From contig NZ_CP027858.1 of NCBI RefSeq assembly GCF_005519465.1, positions 5,567,001-5,631,000 on the forward strand: a stretch of DNA of 64,000 nt, written 5' to 3'. The stretch's first letter is position 1, and the number at the start of each line of letters is the position of its first letter. The notes under the pieces were generated by a model. The model saw only the letters and a program-made list of their open reading frames with translations. It searched no databases and was not told the DNA's origin. Both the position numbers and the translations under genes were made by a program. The DNA comes from Streptomyces clavuligerus. GTDB taxonomy: Bacteria; Actinomycetota; Actinomycetes; Streptomycetales; Streptomycetaceae. Of this stretch, positions 33,908 through 42,612 are shown piece after piece.

Positions 33908-35305
33908 TCAGTGGCCGACGCGGCCCGCCGCGACCACCACGCGGGCCAGTTCGCGGTGGCAGATGTCGTCGTGGGCGCCGGACGGGGGCGCGCCGTGGCG
34001 GACCACGGCGGCGGTGTCGACGTTGACGTACCCGGAGCGGGGCATGCCCTGGCCCAGGGCCTCGGCCAGGGTCAGCCGGACCGAGGGCGAGGACACCGCG
34101 CGCAGCCCGTCATGGCCGACGGCCCACCAGCGGCGGTCCCGGCCGAAGCCGTTCCGTTCGTCCCGTGCGAGCCGGGAGGCCAGCGGATAGAGCACGCCGA
34201 GCGCGCTGTCGTACCGCGAGTAGCACGCCACCACCGGGCCGTCGACGCGGTACTCCATCGCCCGCAGCGCCCCCGACCACTGGGCGGCGTGCGGCAGGCT
34301 CGGCGCGAACGCGTAGTGCGAGAACGCCCCCTGGAGCAGGGTCACCGACTTCACGTTCCGTACCCCGTCGGGCAGCCCGCGCAGGGCGAAGGCCACCAGC
34401 CGGGCGCCCTGGCTGTGCCCCACCAGATGGACCCGCAACTCCGGGCGGCACCGCGCGAGCCGGCCCAGCAGCGGGCCGAGCCCCAGCTCGCCGACGGCCC
34501 CGGCGCGGCGCTTGAGCGCGTAGTACGTGGTCTGGCGGAGCAGTTCCCTGGCGCCGTGCCACAGCGGGTCGGTGCCGGACCGCGGCGCGCCGGTGCCCGG
34601 GCGCGGTCCGGCCGCCGCCCGGACGCCGTGCCCGGTCCGCAGGGCGGTGCCACCCGGGCGGGCCGCCCCCAGCGCCGCCGCGAACTCCCGGCACAGGGTC
34701 AGCGCGTCCTCGTACAGCAGCGCGGGCGGCCCCTGCTCGTCATGGGGGAGATCCTGGCCGAAACAGTTCCCCAGACCGCCCGGCGGGGCCTGGGCCAGCC
34801 GCCGGGTCAGCCGGCCGAACTCCAGGAACGCCTCCGCTTCGCCGGGCCGCGCCTCCAGCAGGGCGGCCAGCCGGGCCACCGTCTCCCCATGGCCTGGAAA
34901 CAGCCCCTGGAGCGCCAGTCGGGTGGCCGAATCCAGCGCGGGATGCTCATCCCACCGCTGCCCGTGCCGAACGGTCCGTTTCTCCCACGGCAGCGCGGCC
35001 ACCACCGGCGGCACGCCGTTCGCCACGGCGTCGACCTCGGGTATCGGCTCGTCCATGAAGCGCATCGAGGGCCAGACGATCCCCGCGTACGCCATGCGCA
35101 CCCCCGGCTCCAGCAGCTCCGGGAAGGGGGCGAAGAAGGATGAGAACAGCCGGGTGGCCTCGCCGGAGGAGTTGTTCCGGCCATGCGCGAACATGACCAG
35201 ATCCGTACAGTCGAGCGCCAGCAGCCGGGCCAGCTCCGCCCCGTCCGTATCGCCTTCCGGCCCGAAGCAGACCTCCTGATAAGGACCTACGCTCATTTCC
35301 GGCAT
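33908..35305 (-). CDS. alpha/beta hydrolase-like protein (GHSQG)
   Basis: 465 residues, ATG 35305 with GGTGGAG upstream. The nucleophile elbow is VHLVGHSQGARLVAFAL (~280), preceded by a strand and the early motif LVMFAHGRNNSSGEATRLF, which fits a lipase-like oxyanion strand. A likely acid is in VACYSRYDSALGVLY and His in RWWAVGHDG or DDICHRE. No signal peptide. The protein resembles serine-hydrolase-like proteins of unknown role in streptomycetes, some next to caspase-like or effector genes; none is seen here. Confidence 0.72.
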   Translation of the reverse strand: MPEMSVGPYQEVCFGPEGDTDGAELARLLALDCTDLVMFAHGRNNSSGEATRLFSSFFAPFPELLEPGVRMAYAGIVWPSMRFMDEPIPEVDAVANGVPPVVAALPWEKRTVRHGQRWDEHPALDSATRLALQGLFPGHGETVARLAALLEARPGEAEAFLEFGRLTRRLAQAPPGGLGNCFGQDLPHDEQGPPALLYEDALTLCREFAAALGAARPGGTALRTGHGVRAAAGPRPGTGAPRSGTDPLWHGARELLRQTTYYALKRRAGAVGELGLGPLLGRLARCRPELRVHLVGHSQGARLVAFALRGLPDGVRNVKSVTLLQGAFSHYAFAPSLPHAAQWSGALRAMEYRVDGPVVACYSRYDSALGVLYPLASRLARDERNGFGRDRRWWAVGHDGLRAVSSPSVRLTLAEALGQGMPRSGYVNVDTAAVVRHGAPPSGAHDDICHRELARVVVAAGRVGH

Positions 35306-35425
35306 GGCCGCTCCACCCCCGATACGTCCGTATCTGCCAGAAGCATCCCCCCTCAGGAGCGGAACGGCCATACCCGGGATGGCTTGTTGTCGACGGAGTC
35401 GCCCGTGCGCGGGTGCGGGCCCGGC

Positions 35426-36700
35426 TCAGTACCGCAGATGGCGCCGCCGCAGCCGCCGGAACGCGGCGAGGTCCGGCTGCCACGCCCCGACCACCTCATC
35501 CGTGTCCGCCCCCGCGTCGATCAGGGTCCGCACCCGCGTGGAGCCGGTGAGCCGGTCGATCCACTCGCCCTCCCGGACCCAGCCGAAGCGGTCCCACGAC
35601 CGCCGGGCCGTCACCAGCAGTCCGATCCCGGTGCGCACGGGGTCGAAGACCTCCCGGTCGTGGACGTGCACCTGCACCCCGCCCACCGTCTCCCCGGAGT
35701 GCTTGGAGAACGTCGGAACGAAGTACGCCTCCCGGAACCGCACCCCCGGCAGCTCCAGCGCGTTCGCCGCCTCCGCCCAGCGGCGGTCGACCCCCGGCGC
35801 GCCCAGCAGTTCGAACGGCCGGGTCGTCCCCCGCCCCTCGGACAGGGTGGTCCCCTCGAACAGACAGGTGCCCCCGTACACCAGCGCCGTGTCGGGCGTG
35901 GGCATATTGGGGCTCGGCGGCACCCACGGCAGCCCCGTCGCGTCATGGAGGTCGGCGCGCCGCCAGCCCGACATCCACACCGTCTCCAGCTCCACCGGAC
36001 GCTCCGCCAGGAACTCCGCGTTGAACAGCCGGGCCAGCTCGGCCACGGTCATCCCGTGGACCTGCGCGATGGGTTCGAGACCCACGAACGAGGCGAACGC
36101 CCGGTCGAGCACAGGACCCAGCGCGGCCCGCCCGCCCACCGGATTGGGACGGTCGAGGACGACGAATCGTTTCCTCGCGAGCGCCGCCGACCGCATGCAG
36201 TCGTACAGCGTCCAGATGTAGGTATAGAAGCGCGCGCCCACGTCCTGGATGTCGAAGACCAGGGTGTCCACGCCCGACGCGGTGAAGACGTCGGCGAGCC
36301 GCTGTCCGCTCAGCCGGTAGGTGTCGTAGACGGGCAGCCCGGTGGCGGGGTCGTCGTGGCGGCCCTCGGAGCCGCCCGCCTGCGCCGTCCCCCGGAAGCC
36401 GTGCTCGGGCCCGAAGACGGCGGTCAGCTCCACCCGTTCGTCGGCGTGCATCACATCCACGATGTGCCGCAGCCGGGCCGTGACCCCGGTCGGGTTGGTG
36501 ATCACCCCCACCCGCTCCCCGGCCAGCAGGGCGTAGCCGGAAGCGGCCAGCCGGTCGAACCCGGTCCGCACCTGCCGGCGCCCCCGCGCCGCCGTGCCGG
36601 GCGCCGCCCCCGGCGGCTCCGTGGCGGCGGCCGGGCCGCCCGTCGCCACCGCACCCATCGCCCCCGTGGCGGCCAGCAGCCCCCGTCTGGACAGACTCAT
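35426..36700 (-). CDS. Tat-exported DUF1343 protein (NamZ-like exo-muramidase)
   Basis: 424 residues, ATG 36700 after AAGGGG. SRRGLLAATGAMGAVATGG is a twin-arginine signal. DUF1343 motifs: GERVGVITNPTGV, LTAVFGPEHGFRGTAQAG, LPVYDTYRLSG, LVFDIQDVGARFYTYIWTL, LDRPNPVGG, PSPNMPTPDTALVYGGTCLFEGT, LSEGRGTTRPFELLG. The characterised member NamZ removes terminal N-acetylmuramic acid from peptidoglycan fragments. A wall-recycling role outside the membrane is therefore likely. A CCGTACG palindrome (36774-36789) is 74 bp upstream. Confidence 0.9.
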   Translation of the reverse strand: MSLSRRGLLAATGAMGAVATGGPAAATEPPGAAPGTAARGRRQVRTGFDRLAASGYALLAGERVGVITNPTGVTARLRHIVDVMHADERVELTAVFGPEHGFRGTAQAGGSEGRHDDPATGLPVYDTYRLSGQRLADVFTASGVDTLVFDIQDVGARFYTYIWTLYDCMRSAALARKRFVVLDRPNPVGGRAALGPVLDRAFASFVGLEPIAQVHGMTVAELARLFNAEFLAERPVELETVWMSGWRRADLHDATGLPWVPPSPNMPTPDTALVYGGTCLFEGTTLSEGRGTTRPFELLGAPGVDRRWAEAANALELPGVRFREAYFVPTFSKHSGETVGGVQVHVHDREVFDPVRTGIGLLVTARRSWDRFGWVREGEWIDRLTGSTRVRTLIDAGADTDEVVGAWQPDLAAFRRLRRRHLRY

Positions 36701-36773
36701 CGGACTGACCCCTTCCGGCCGGATGTCTCCCGGTGTCCCACCGGTGTCTCCCGTGGCTGCGCACGCTAGCGCG

Positions 36774-36789
36774 CCGTACGTCCGTACGG
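36774..36789. promoter_or_regulatory. CCGTACG-TC-CGTACGG palindrome
   Basis: Perfect 7-bp arms with a 2-bp spacer in the divergent region between the NamZ-like and SDR genes; possible operator for the NamZ-like gene. Confidence 0.4.
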
Positions 36790-36826
36790 AACGATCCCGG
36801 CGGCGCGATTCCGCGCTGGCCCCTGT

Positions 36827-36846
36827 CATACCGACTGGTTAGTATG
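36827..36846. promoter_or_regulatory. TetR-type operator upstream of SDR gene
   Basis: CATACCGACTGGTTAGTATG, an imperfect palindrome sharing the ACCGACYNGTYRGT core with the site at 40768. It lies 65 bp upstream of the SDR start and is the likely binding site of the TetR protein encoded two genes on. Confidence 0.65.
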
Positions 36847-36910
36847 CTGCGGTCGCGACCGGGTACGGGCCCGGTGGCAGAGGCCGACGGCGCAGGAATC
36901 GGGGAGAGCG

Positions 36911-37693
36911 ATGAGCGCGGTAGCGGGAGCGGGCACAGTGGTCACCGGAGCGGGCGGCGGCATCGGCGCCGCACTCGCCCGCCGGTTCGCGGCCGAGGGG
37001 GCCAGGGTCGTCGTCAACGACATCGACGCCGACAAGGCGCGGGCCGTCGCCGCGGAGATCGGCGCCGTCGCCGTCCCCGGCGACGCCTCCGCCGTCGTCG
37101 AGCAGGCCCGGGAGGCACTCGGCGGCACCGTCGACATCTACTGCGCCAACGCCGGACTGCCGTCCCCGGGCGACGCCTTCGCCCCGGAGGAGATCTGGGC
37201 CTCCGCCTGGGACGTCAATGTCATGGCCCATGTCCGCGCGGTGCGCGCCCTGCTGCCCGACTGGCTGGAGCGCGGCAGCGGCCGGTTCGTCTCCACCGTC
37301 TCCGCCGCCGGACTCCTCACCATGATCGGCGCCGCCCCCTACAGCGTCTCCAAGCACGGCGCCTACGCGTTCGCCGAATGGCTCTCCCTCACCTACCGCC
37401 ACCGCGGTCTCTCGGTGCACGCCATCTGCCCGCAGGGTGTCCGCACCGACATGCTCGCCACCACCGGGTCGGCGGGCGATCTCGTGCTCGTCCCGACCGC
37501 CATCGCCCCCGAGGCCGTCGCCGACGCCCTCTTCGAGGGCATCGGCGCCGACCGCTTCCTGATCCTGCCCCACCCCGAGGTGGCCGGTTTCTATCGGAAT
37601 CGCGCCACCGACCCCGAGCACTGGCTCACCGGGATGAACGGCATCCAGCGGACCTGGGAGGCCGGTCCCGCCGGGTCTGCGGCACACGGCTGA
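36911..37693 (+). CDS. short-chain dehydrogenase/reductase
   Basis: 260 residues. Cofactor motif TVVTGAGGGIGAALARRF (TGxxxGIG), NDIDADKARAVA with an acidic residue favouring NAD, CANAG, catalytic Ser in STVSAAG and YxxxK in YSVSKHG. Classical SDR. Cotranscribed with a TetR regulator 137 nt downstream; the same operator type stands before the acyl-CoA dehydrogenase operon, so it probably oxidises a hydroxyacyl or alcohol intermediate of that route. Confidence 0.92.
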   Translation: MSAVAGAGTVVTGAGGGIGAALARRFAAEGARVVVNDIDADKARAVAAEIGAVAVPGDASAVVEQAREALGGTVDIYCANAGLPSPGDAFAPEEIWASAWDVNVMAHVRAVRALLPDWLERGSGRFVSTVSAAGLLTMIGAAPYSVSKHGAYAFAEWLSLTYRHRGLSVHAICPQGVRTDMLATTGSAGDLVLVPTAIAPEAVADALFEGIGADRFLILPHPEVAGFYRNRATDPEHWLTGMNGIQRTWEAGPAGSAAHG

Positions 37694-37830
37694 TGGGAAG
37701 ATCTACCCAGCGGGGACACCTCCCCGCCCCGGGCCGGCCCAGCGGGGCCGCACCCGCCGCGTCCGTGCCCCGCGCACCGGTACGGCCGGCGCCGAGCGCA
37801 CGGCACAGGAACGAGAGGACGGTGGCGGCC

Positions 37831-38424
37831 ATGGCCAGAACGACGGGCGGGGACGGCACCCCCGTACCGAGGCGGCTGCTCGCCGCCGCCACCCGCCTCT
37901 TCGCCGAACGCGGGTACGACCGCACCTCCGTCCAGGAGATCGTCGAGGCCGCCGGGGTCACCAAGGGGGCGCTTTACCACTACTTCGGCTCCAAGGAAGA
38001 CCTGCTGCACGAGGTCTACGCCCGGCTGCTGAGGGTCCAGCAGGAGCGTTTGGACGCCTACGCCGACGCGGACGACCCCGTCGAGGTCCGGCTGCGGGCC
38101 GCCGCCGCCGATGTCGTCGTCACCACCATCGACAACCTCGACGACGCCCTGATCTTCTTCCGCTCCATGCACCATCTGAGCCCGGAGAAGCACAAGCAGG
38201 TACGCGCCGAGCGGCGCCGCTACCACGAGCGCTTCCGGGCCCTGGTGGAGGAGGGGCAGCGGGCGGGCGTCTTCTCCACGGCCACCCCGGCGGATCTCGT
38301 GGTCGACTACCACTTCGGCTCGGTCCACCACCTCTCCACCTGGTACCGGCCCGACGGGGCGCTCACCAAGCGCCAGATCGCCGACCACCTCGCCGATCTG
38401 CTGATGCGCGCCCTGCGGCCCTGA
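37831..38424 (+). CDS. TetR-family regulator of acyl-CoA operons
   Basis: 197 residues, ATG 37831 (AGAGGA 12-17 nt upstream; GTG 37822 is an alternative). HTH: LLAAATRLFAERGYDRTSVQEIVEAAGVTKGALYHYFGSKEDLLHEV. The ligand domain (~80-195) has IFFRSMHHLSPEKHKQVRAERRRYHERF, typical of FadR/KstR-like TetR proteins binding acyl-CoA. ACCGACYNGTCGGT-like sites at 36827 and 40768 flank the two units it would control. Confidence 0.9.
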   Translation: MARTTGGDGTPVPRRLLAAATRLFAERGYDRTSVQEIVEAAGVTKGALYHYFGSKEDLLHEVYARLLRVQQERLDAYADADDPVEVRLRAAAADVVVTTIDNLDDALIFFRSMHHLSPEKHKQVRAERRRYHERFRALVEEGQRAGVFSTATPADLVVDYHFGSVHHLSTWYRPDGALTKRQIADHLADLLMRALRP

Positions 38425-38439
38425 GCCGCCCGTCCCGTA

Positions 38440-38475
38440 CCCGCCCCCGGCCGGACTCCTCCGGCCGGGGGCGGG
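38440..38475. terminator. bidirectional terminator hairpin
   Basis: Perfect 16-bp arms, CCCGCCCCCGGCCGGA (38440-38455) and its complement (38460-38475), 4-nt loop, between the convergent TetR and acyl-CoA dehydrogenase genes. Confidence 0.8.
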
Positions 38476-38480
38476 CCGGC

Positions 38481-39695
38481 TCAGCGGTGGCGGCTCAGCT
38501 CGCGCCGGGCCAGGGACCGCTGATGGACCTCGTCCGGACCGTCCGCCAGCCGCAGCGTCCGCGCACCGGCCCACAGCTCCGCCAGCGGGAAGTCCTGGCT
38601 CACCCCGCCCGCGCCGTGCACCTGCACCGCCCGGTCCAGGATCTCCAGCACCGCCCTCGGCGTCGCGATCTTGATGGCCTGGATCTCGGTGTGCGCCCCC
38701 TTGTTCCCCACGGTGTCCATCAGCCACGCCGTCTTCAGCACCAGCAGCCGCAACTGCTCCACCGTCACCCGCGCGTCCGCGATCCACCCCTGCACCACGC
38801 CCTGGTCGGCGATCGGCCCGCCGAAGGCGGTCCGCGCCAGCGACCTGCGGCACATCAGCTCGATCGCCCGCTCCGCCATCCCGATCAGCCGCATGCAGTG
38901 GTGGATACGGCCCGGACCCAGCCGCGCCTGGGCGATCGCGAAGCCCCCGCCCTCCTCGCCGATCAGATACGAGCGAGGCACCCGGACATCCTCGAAGACG
39001 ATCTCCGCGTGCCCGCCGTGGGCATGGTCCTCGTACCCGTAGACCTGCATCGCCCGGCGCACCGTCACCCCCGGGGTGTCCCTCGGCACCAGCACCATCG
39101 ACTGCTGACGGCGGAGGTCGGTGTTCCCGGGGTCCGTCTTGCCCATGACGATGAAGATTTGGCACTCCGGGTTCATCGCCCCGGAGATGTACCACTTGCG
39201 GCCGTTGACGACGTACTCGTCGCCCACCCGCTCGATCCGGGTCCGGATGTTCGTCGCGTCCGACGAGGCCACCTCCGGCTCCGTCATCGCGAACGCCGAA
39301 CGGATCTCCCCCGCGAGCAGCGGCTCCAGCCACCGCTCGCGCTGGAACCCGTCCCCGAACTGCGCCAGCACCTCCATGTTCCCGGTGTCCGGCGCGGCGC
39401 AGTTCAGCGCGGTGGGGGCGAGCTGCGGACTGCGGCCGGTGATCTCCGCGAGCGGCGCGTACTGGAGATTGGTCAGCCCCGCCCCGTACTCCGCGTCCGG
39501 GAGGAACAGGTTCCACAGCCCCCGCCTGCGCGCCTCCGTCTTCAGCTCCTCCACCACGGCCGGGGTGTCCCACGGCGAGGCCAGCCGGGCCCGCTGCTCC
39601 TGGGCCCTCTCCTCGGCCGGGTGGACGCACTCGTCCATGAAGGAGAGCAGGGCGGCCCGCAGTTCCTCGGTACGCGCGTCGAATGCGAAGTCCAT
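38481..39695 (-). CDS. acyl-CoA dehydrogenase (ACAD10/11 type)
   Basis: 404 residues. FAD-binding flavoprotein motifs: FAMTEPEVASSDATNIRTRIE, VNGRKWYISGA, VFEDVRVPRSYLIGEEGGGFAIAQARLGPGRIHHCMRLIG, IKIATPRAVLEILDRAVQVHGAGGVSQDFPLA, and the C-terminal RLADGPDEVHQRSLARREL. Closest to the mammalian ACAD10/11 group. It follows a phosphotransferase by 9 nt; in ACAD10/11 these two are one polypeptide that phosphorylates and then eliminates 4-hydroxyacyl-CoA, so the bacterial pair probably works the same way. Confidence 0.92.
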   Translation of the reverse strand: MDFAFDARTEELRAALLSFMDECVHPAEERAQEQRARLASPWDTPAVVEELKTEARRRGLWNLFLPDAEYGAGLTNLQYAPLAEITGRSPQLAPTALNCAAPDTGNMEVLAQFGDGFQRERWLEPLLAGEIRSAFAMTEPEVASSDATNIRTRIERVGDEYVVNGRKWYISGAMNPECQIFIVMGKTDPGNTDLRRQQSMVLVPRDTPGVTVRRAMQVYGYEDHAHGGHAEIVFEDVRVPRSYLIGEEGGGFAIAQARLGPGRIHHCMRLIGMAERAIELMCRRSLARTAFGGPIADQGVVQGWIADARVTVEQLRLLVLKTAWLMDTVGNKGAHTEIQAIKIATPRAVLEILDRAVQVHGAGGVSQDFPLAELWAGARTLRLADGPDEVHQRSLARRELSRHR

Positions 39696-39704
39696 GGGTG
39701 GGAT

Positions 39705-40727
39705 TCAGCCTTCCTGGAGTGTGGTGAGGCCGTGCTCGATGAAGACGGGGACGATGGAGCCGATCCGGTCGAAGCCGTCGCCGACGGTCTGTCCGAGGGT
39801 GTAGCGGTAGTGGATGCCCTCCAGGATCACCGCGAGCTTGAACCAGGCGAACGCCGTGTACCAGGAGATCGCGGAGGTGTCCCGGCCGGAGCGGGCGGCA
39901 TACCGTTCGATCAGCTCCTCCGTGCCGGGGTGGCCCGGCGCGTTCGCCGTGCTGGTGACCGGGGAGTCGGGCAGGTCGACCACCGTGCTGTACATCGTCA
40001 GCAGCCCGAGGTCGGTCAGCGGGTCGCCGAGCGTGGACATCTCCCAGTCCAGCACCGCCGTGATCCGGTCGTCCACGCCGACGAGGACGTTGTCGAGCCG
40101 GTAGTCGCCGTGGACGACGGTGGGCGCGGCGGAACGGGGCAGCGCCCGGCCCAGCGCCCCGTGCAGCTCCTCGATGCCCGTCAGTTCCCGGCTGCGGGAG
40201 GCGGCGAGCTGCTTGCCCCAGCGCCGCAGTTGACGGTCGAGGAAGCCCTCGGGGCGGCCGAAGTCGCCGAGACCCACCGCGCCGGGGTCCACGGAGTGCA
40301 GCTCGACCAGGGTGTCGAGCAGTCCGAGCACCACCTGCCGGGTGCGCTCGGGGCCGAGCCGGGTCAGCTCGTCCGCGGACCGGTAGGGCGTGCCGGGGAC
40401 GAACTCCATGACATAGAACGGCGCTCCGGCGACCGACTCGTCCTCGCACAGCAGCACCGGCTCGGGCACCGGGACGGCGGTGGGGGCCAGGGCGCTGATC
40501 ACCCGGTGCTCGCGCCTCATGTCATGGGCGGTCGCGAGCACATGGCCGAGCGGCGGGCGGCGGACGACCCAGCGCCGGACCCCGTCCGTGACACGGTAGG
40601 TGAGGTTGGAGCGGCCCCCCTGGATCAGCCGGGCGCTGAGCGGTCCGCTCACCAGGCCGGGGCGTTCCCGGTGGAGATGGTCGCGCAGCCGCTCGGGGTC
40701 GAGTCCTGGCGTGGAGACGGGGCTCAT
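39705..40727 (-). CDS. aminoglycoside-phosphotransferase-fold kinase (ACAD10/11 N-domain type)
   Basis: 340 residues. Kinase-like fold: GGRSNLTYRVT (nucleotide loop), WVVRRPP (ATP Lys/Arg region), FYVMEFVPGTPYR, catalytic loop VVHGDYRLDNVLV and metal Asp in AVLDWEMSTLGDPLTDLG. This is the ACAD10/ACAD11 N-terminal kinase-like group. It would phosphorylate the hydroxyl of 4-hydroxyacyl-CoA to help dehydration before the neighbouring dehydrogenase acts. Not a drug-resistance enzyme by context. TetR operator 41 bp upstream. Confidence 0.88.
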   Translation of the reverse strand: MSPVSTPGLDPERLRDHLHRERPGLVSGPLSARLIQGGRSNLTYRVTDGVRRWVVRRPPLGHVLATAHDMRREHRVISALAPTAVPVPEPVLLCEDESVAGAPFYVMEFVPGTPYRSADELTRLGPERTRQVVLGLLDTLVELHSVDPGAVGLGDFGRPEGFLDRQLRRWGKQLAASRSRELTGIEELHGALGRALPRSAAPTVVHGDYRLDNVLVGVDDRITAVLDWEMSTLGDPLTDLGLLTMYSTVVDLPDSPVTSTANAPGHPGTEELIERYAARSGRDTSAISWYTAFAWFKLAVILEGIHYRYTLGQTVGDGFDRIGSIVPVFIEHGLTTLQEG

Positions 40728-40767
40728 CGGGGCACCTCCGGGGGAACGGGTGGGCCCGCATATGATG

Positions 40768-40781
40768 ACCGACCAGTCGGT
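40768..40781. promoter_or_regulatory. ACCGACCAGTCGGT operator upstream of kinase/ACAD operon
   Basis: ACCGAC/GTCGGT with a 2-bp centre, 41 bp upstream of the phosphotransferase start. Extended similarity to the SDR site at 36827 includes the flanking TATG. Confidence 0.68.
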
Positions 40782-40904
40782 ATGTCGTCCAGTGCAGGAA
40801 GAGCTCCCAGGTCAGGGGGGTTTGGCCGGACAAGTCGGGCCCATCGGGCCGGGTGGGTGACGCGGCAGGCCGGGCGGGTGGGGCCCCGGCCCGGGCCCGG
40901 CGGC

Positions 40905-41237
40905 TCAGAGGATCATCAGCGGTGCGAGGGCCGCGAGGAGCACGACGGCCGCCGCCGCGCCCAGCGCGTTCCGCGCCGACAGCGCCACCGGTACGGGACC
41001 GCCGCCCAGCAGCCGCAGCCGCCGCTGGGCCAGCACCAGGAAGGCCGCCCACACCAGGACCACCGCCGCCAGGGCGAGCGCCGCCCGGCCACCCCTGTCG
41101 CCGGTCAGGACCTGACGGACGGCGAGCACCCCGGCCACCGTGAAGGCCAGCGTCGTCCTGCGCCAGGCCAGCCGGGTCCGCTCCGGCTGGAGCCCCGGGT
41201 CCCGGACCCCGGGCCCGGCGCGCCCCGGACCCGTCAC
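40905..41237 (-). CDS. DUF202 membrane protein
   Basis: 110 residues from GTG 41237, overlapping the upstream stop as GTGA. N-terminal polar part ends in ERTRLAWRRTTLAFTVAGVLAVR, the DUF202 signature, followed by two further helices. Three transmembrane helices in all. Second of two DUF202-type genes. Function unknown. Confidence 0.82.
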   Translation of the reverse strand: MTGPGRAGPGVRDPGLQPERTRLAWRRTTLAFTVAGVLAVRQVLTGDRGGRAALALAAVVLVWAAFLVLAQRRLRLLGGGPVPVALSARNALGAAAAVVLLAALAPLMIL

Positions 41238-41632
41238 CGCCCGCCCTCCCGGCCGAGCAGGACGACGGCCACCATCGCCAGCGCGACCGCCGCGACGACG
41301 AGCCCCAGCAGCGCGGGGAAGCGGGACACCGGCAGATCCTCGCCCCGGCGCATCGCGCGTTCGCACCGCACCCAGTGGTTCACCGCCCGCAGCGCGCACA
41401 GCACCCCCGCGCCCAGCAGCGCGAGCGCCAGGCCCGCCCGTACCCCGAACCGCAGATCGGGCAGGAACTGGTCGACGGCGAAACCGCCGCCGATGAGCGC
41501 CAGCGCGGTGCGCAGCCAGGCGAGAAAGGTGCGCTCGTTGGCGAGCGAGAACCGGTAGTCCGGGGTCTCGCCCTCCGCGCGCACCCGCTGCGGCGAGAAC
41601 CACAGCCGCAGGCTCCGTACGAGGTCGCTCAC
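41234..41632 (-). CDS. YidH-type DUF202 membrane protein
   Basis: 132 residues from GTG 41632 (a GTG at 41689 would add 19 residues of Pro/Gly-rich sequence). Motif FSLANERTFLAWLRTALALIGGGFAVDQFLPD is diagnostic for YidH/DUF202; three helices. Forms a coupled pair with the next DUF202 gene, suggesting the two proteins act together in the membrane. Role unknown. Confidence 0.82.
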   Translation of the reverse strand: MSDLVRSLRLWFSPQRVRAEGETPDYRFSLANERTFLAWLRTALALIGGGFAVDQFLPDLRFGVRAGLALALLGAGVLCALRAVNHWVRCERAMRRGEDLPVSRFPALLGLVVAAVALAMVAVVLLGREGGR

Positions 41633-41711
41633 GCTTCGATCGTACGGTCGGATGATCGGTCGCGGTATTCCGCCCGCCGGCCCGCCCACCCCGCTGGCCC
41701 CGTCGGGCCCG

Positions 41712-42467
41712 TCAGCCTCCGTCCCCGTCCCCGGCGCCGGTCCTGTCGGCCCCGTCCCCGCCCGTACCGCAGGCCCCGTCCGTGGTGGGGGTCCCGTCCG
41801 TGGTGCGGGCCCCGTCGGCTCCGTCGGCTCCGTTCTCGCCCCGGGCCGTGAGGAGCCTTTGGTACGCCGCCAGCCCGTCCGGCACCCACTCCCACTCCGT
41901 CAGCCGCCGCCGGAGTTCGTCCCGCGACAGGAAGGTGTGCCAGGCGACCTCCTCCCGCTGCGGCCGGACCGGCAGCGCGCAGCGCACCTCATAGACCGCC
42001 GCCCACCAGGACAGCCCCCGGGCCCCGTCCTCGTACAGAAAGCGGAACAGCGGGGTGGGCGGGGGCAGCTCCGCCACCCCCAGCTCCTCGCGGGCCTCCC
42101 GCAGCGCCGCGTCGTCGTAGCTCTCGCCCGCCCCGACGACCCCGCCCGTGAACATGTCGTACAACGAGGGGAACACCAGCTTGGACGCCGTTCTGCGGTG
42201 GACGAAGACCTTGCCGTCGGCATCGGTGACCAGGACGAAGACACAGCGGTGCCGCAGCCCCCGGGCGTAGACCTCGCCCCGGCGGGCCTGCCCGGTCACC
42301 CGGTCGTCGGCGTCGACGAGGTCGAGCAGCTCCTCGGCCGGGTCGGCGGGACCCATGGCCTCCGTGGCGCCTGTGCTGTTGCCTGTGCTGTTGGAGGGAC
42401 CGTCAGGATCAGAGGGGCCGGCGGGTCCGGCGGGGCCGTTCGGGCCGGTGGCGTCAGCGGTGTTCAT
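41712..42467 (-). CDS. Nudix hydrolase with low-complexity ends
   Basis: 251 residues from ATG 42467 (AGGA 12 nt upstream). The Nudix box GGVVGAGESYDDAALREAREELGV is intact, with ELLDLVDADDRVTGQARRGEVYARGLRHR in front, as in the YfcD/isopentenyl-diphosphate-isomerase-like Nudix group. N-terminal ~40 residues (Gly/Pro/Ser/Asn) and C-terminal ~40 residues (Gly/Asp/Thr repeats such as GADGADG and TTDGTPTTDG) are low complexity. Hydrolyses a nucleoside diphosphate derivative; substrate unknown. Confidence 0.88.
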   Translation of the reverse strand: MNTADATGPNGPAGPAGPSDPDGPSNSTGNSTGATEAMGPADPAEELLDLVDADDRVTGQARRGEVYARGLRHRCVFVLVTDADGKVFVHRRTASKLVFPSLYDMFTGGVVGAGESYDDAALREAREELGVAELPPPTPLFRFLYEDGARGLSWWAAVYEVRCALPVRPQREEVAWHTFLSRDELRRRLTEWEWVPDGLAAYQRLLTARGENGADGADGARTTDGTPTTDGACGTGGDGADRTGAGDGDGG

Positions 42468-42612
42468 GGCCGTCATCCTGATTCTGTCGGTGGGTCCCCG
42501 GTGACCGCGCCGAAACCGTTGACGGGTTACCGAGCCGTACGGAGGATCGGACCGATCATCGCACCGGGCGGTCCGCCGACCCGCCGACACCCGCCGGACA
42601 AGGATGGATGCC

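Noticed and set aside
36733..37830. Long frame continuous with the TetR gene upstream of 37831
   Set aside because: It runs antiphase through the SDR gene; the true TetR product starts at 37831 where the HTH begins.
39705..40727. Aminoglycoside phosphotransferase (drug resistance)
   Set aside because: Operon with an acyl-CoA dehydrogenase and ACAD10/11-type motifs indicate an acyl-CoA kinase, not an antibiotic kinase.
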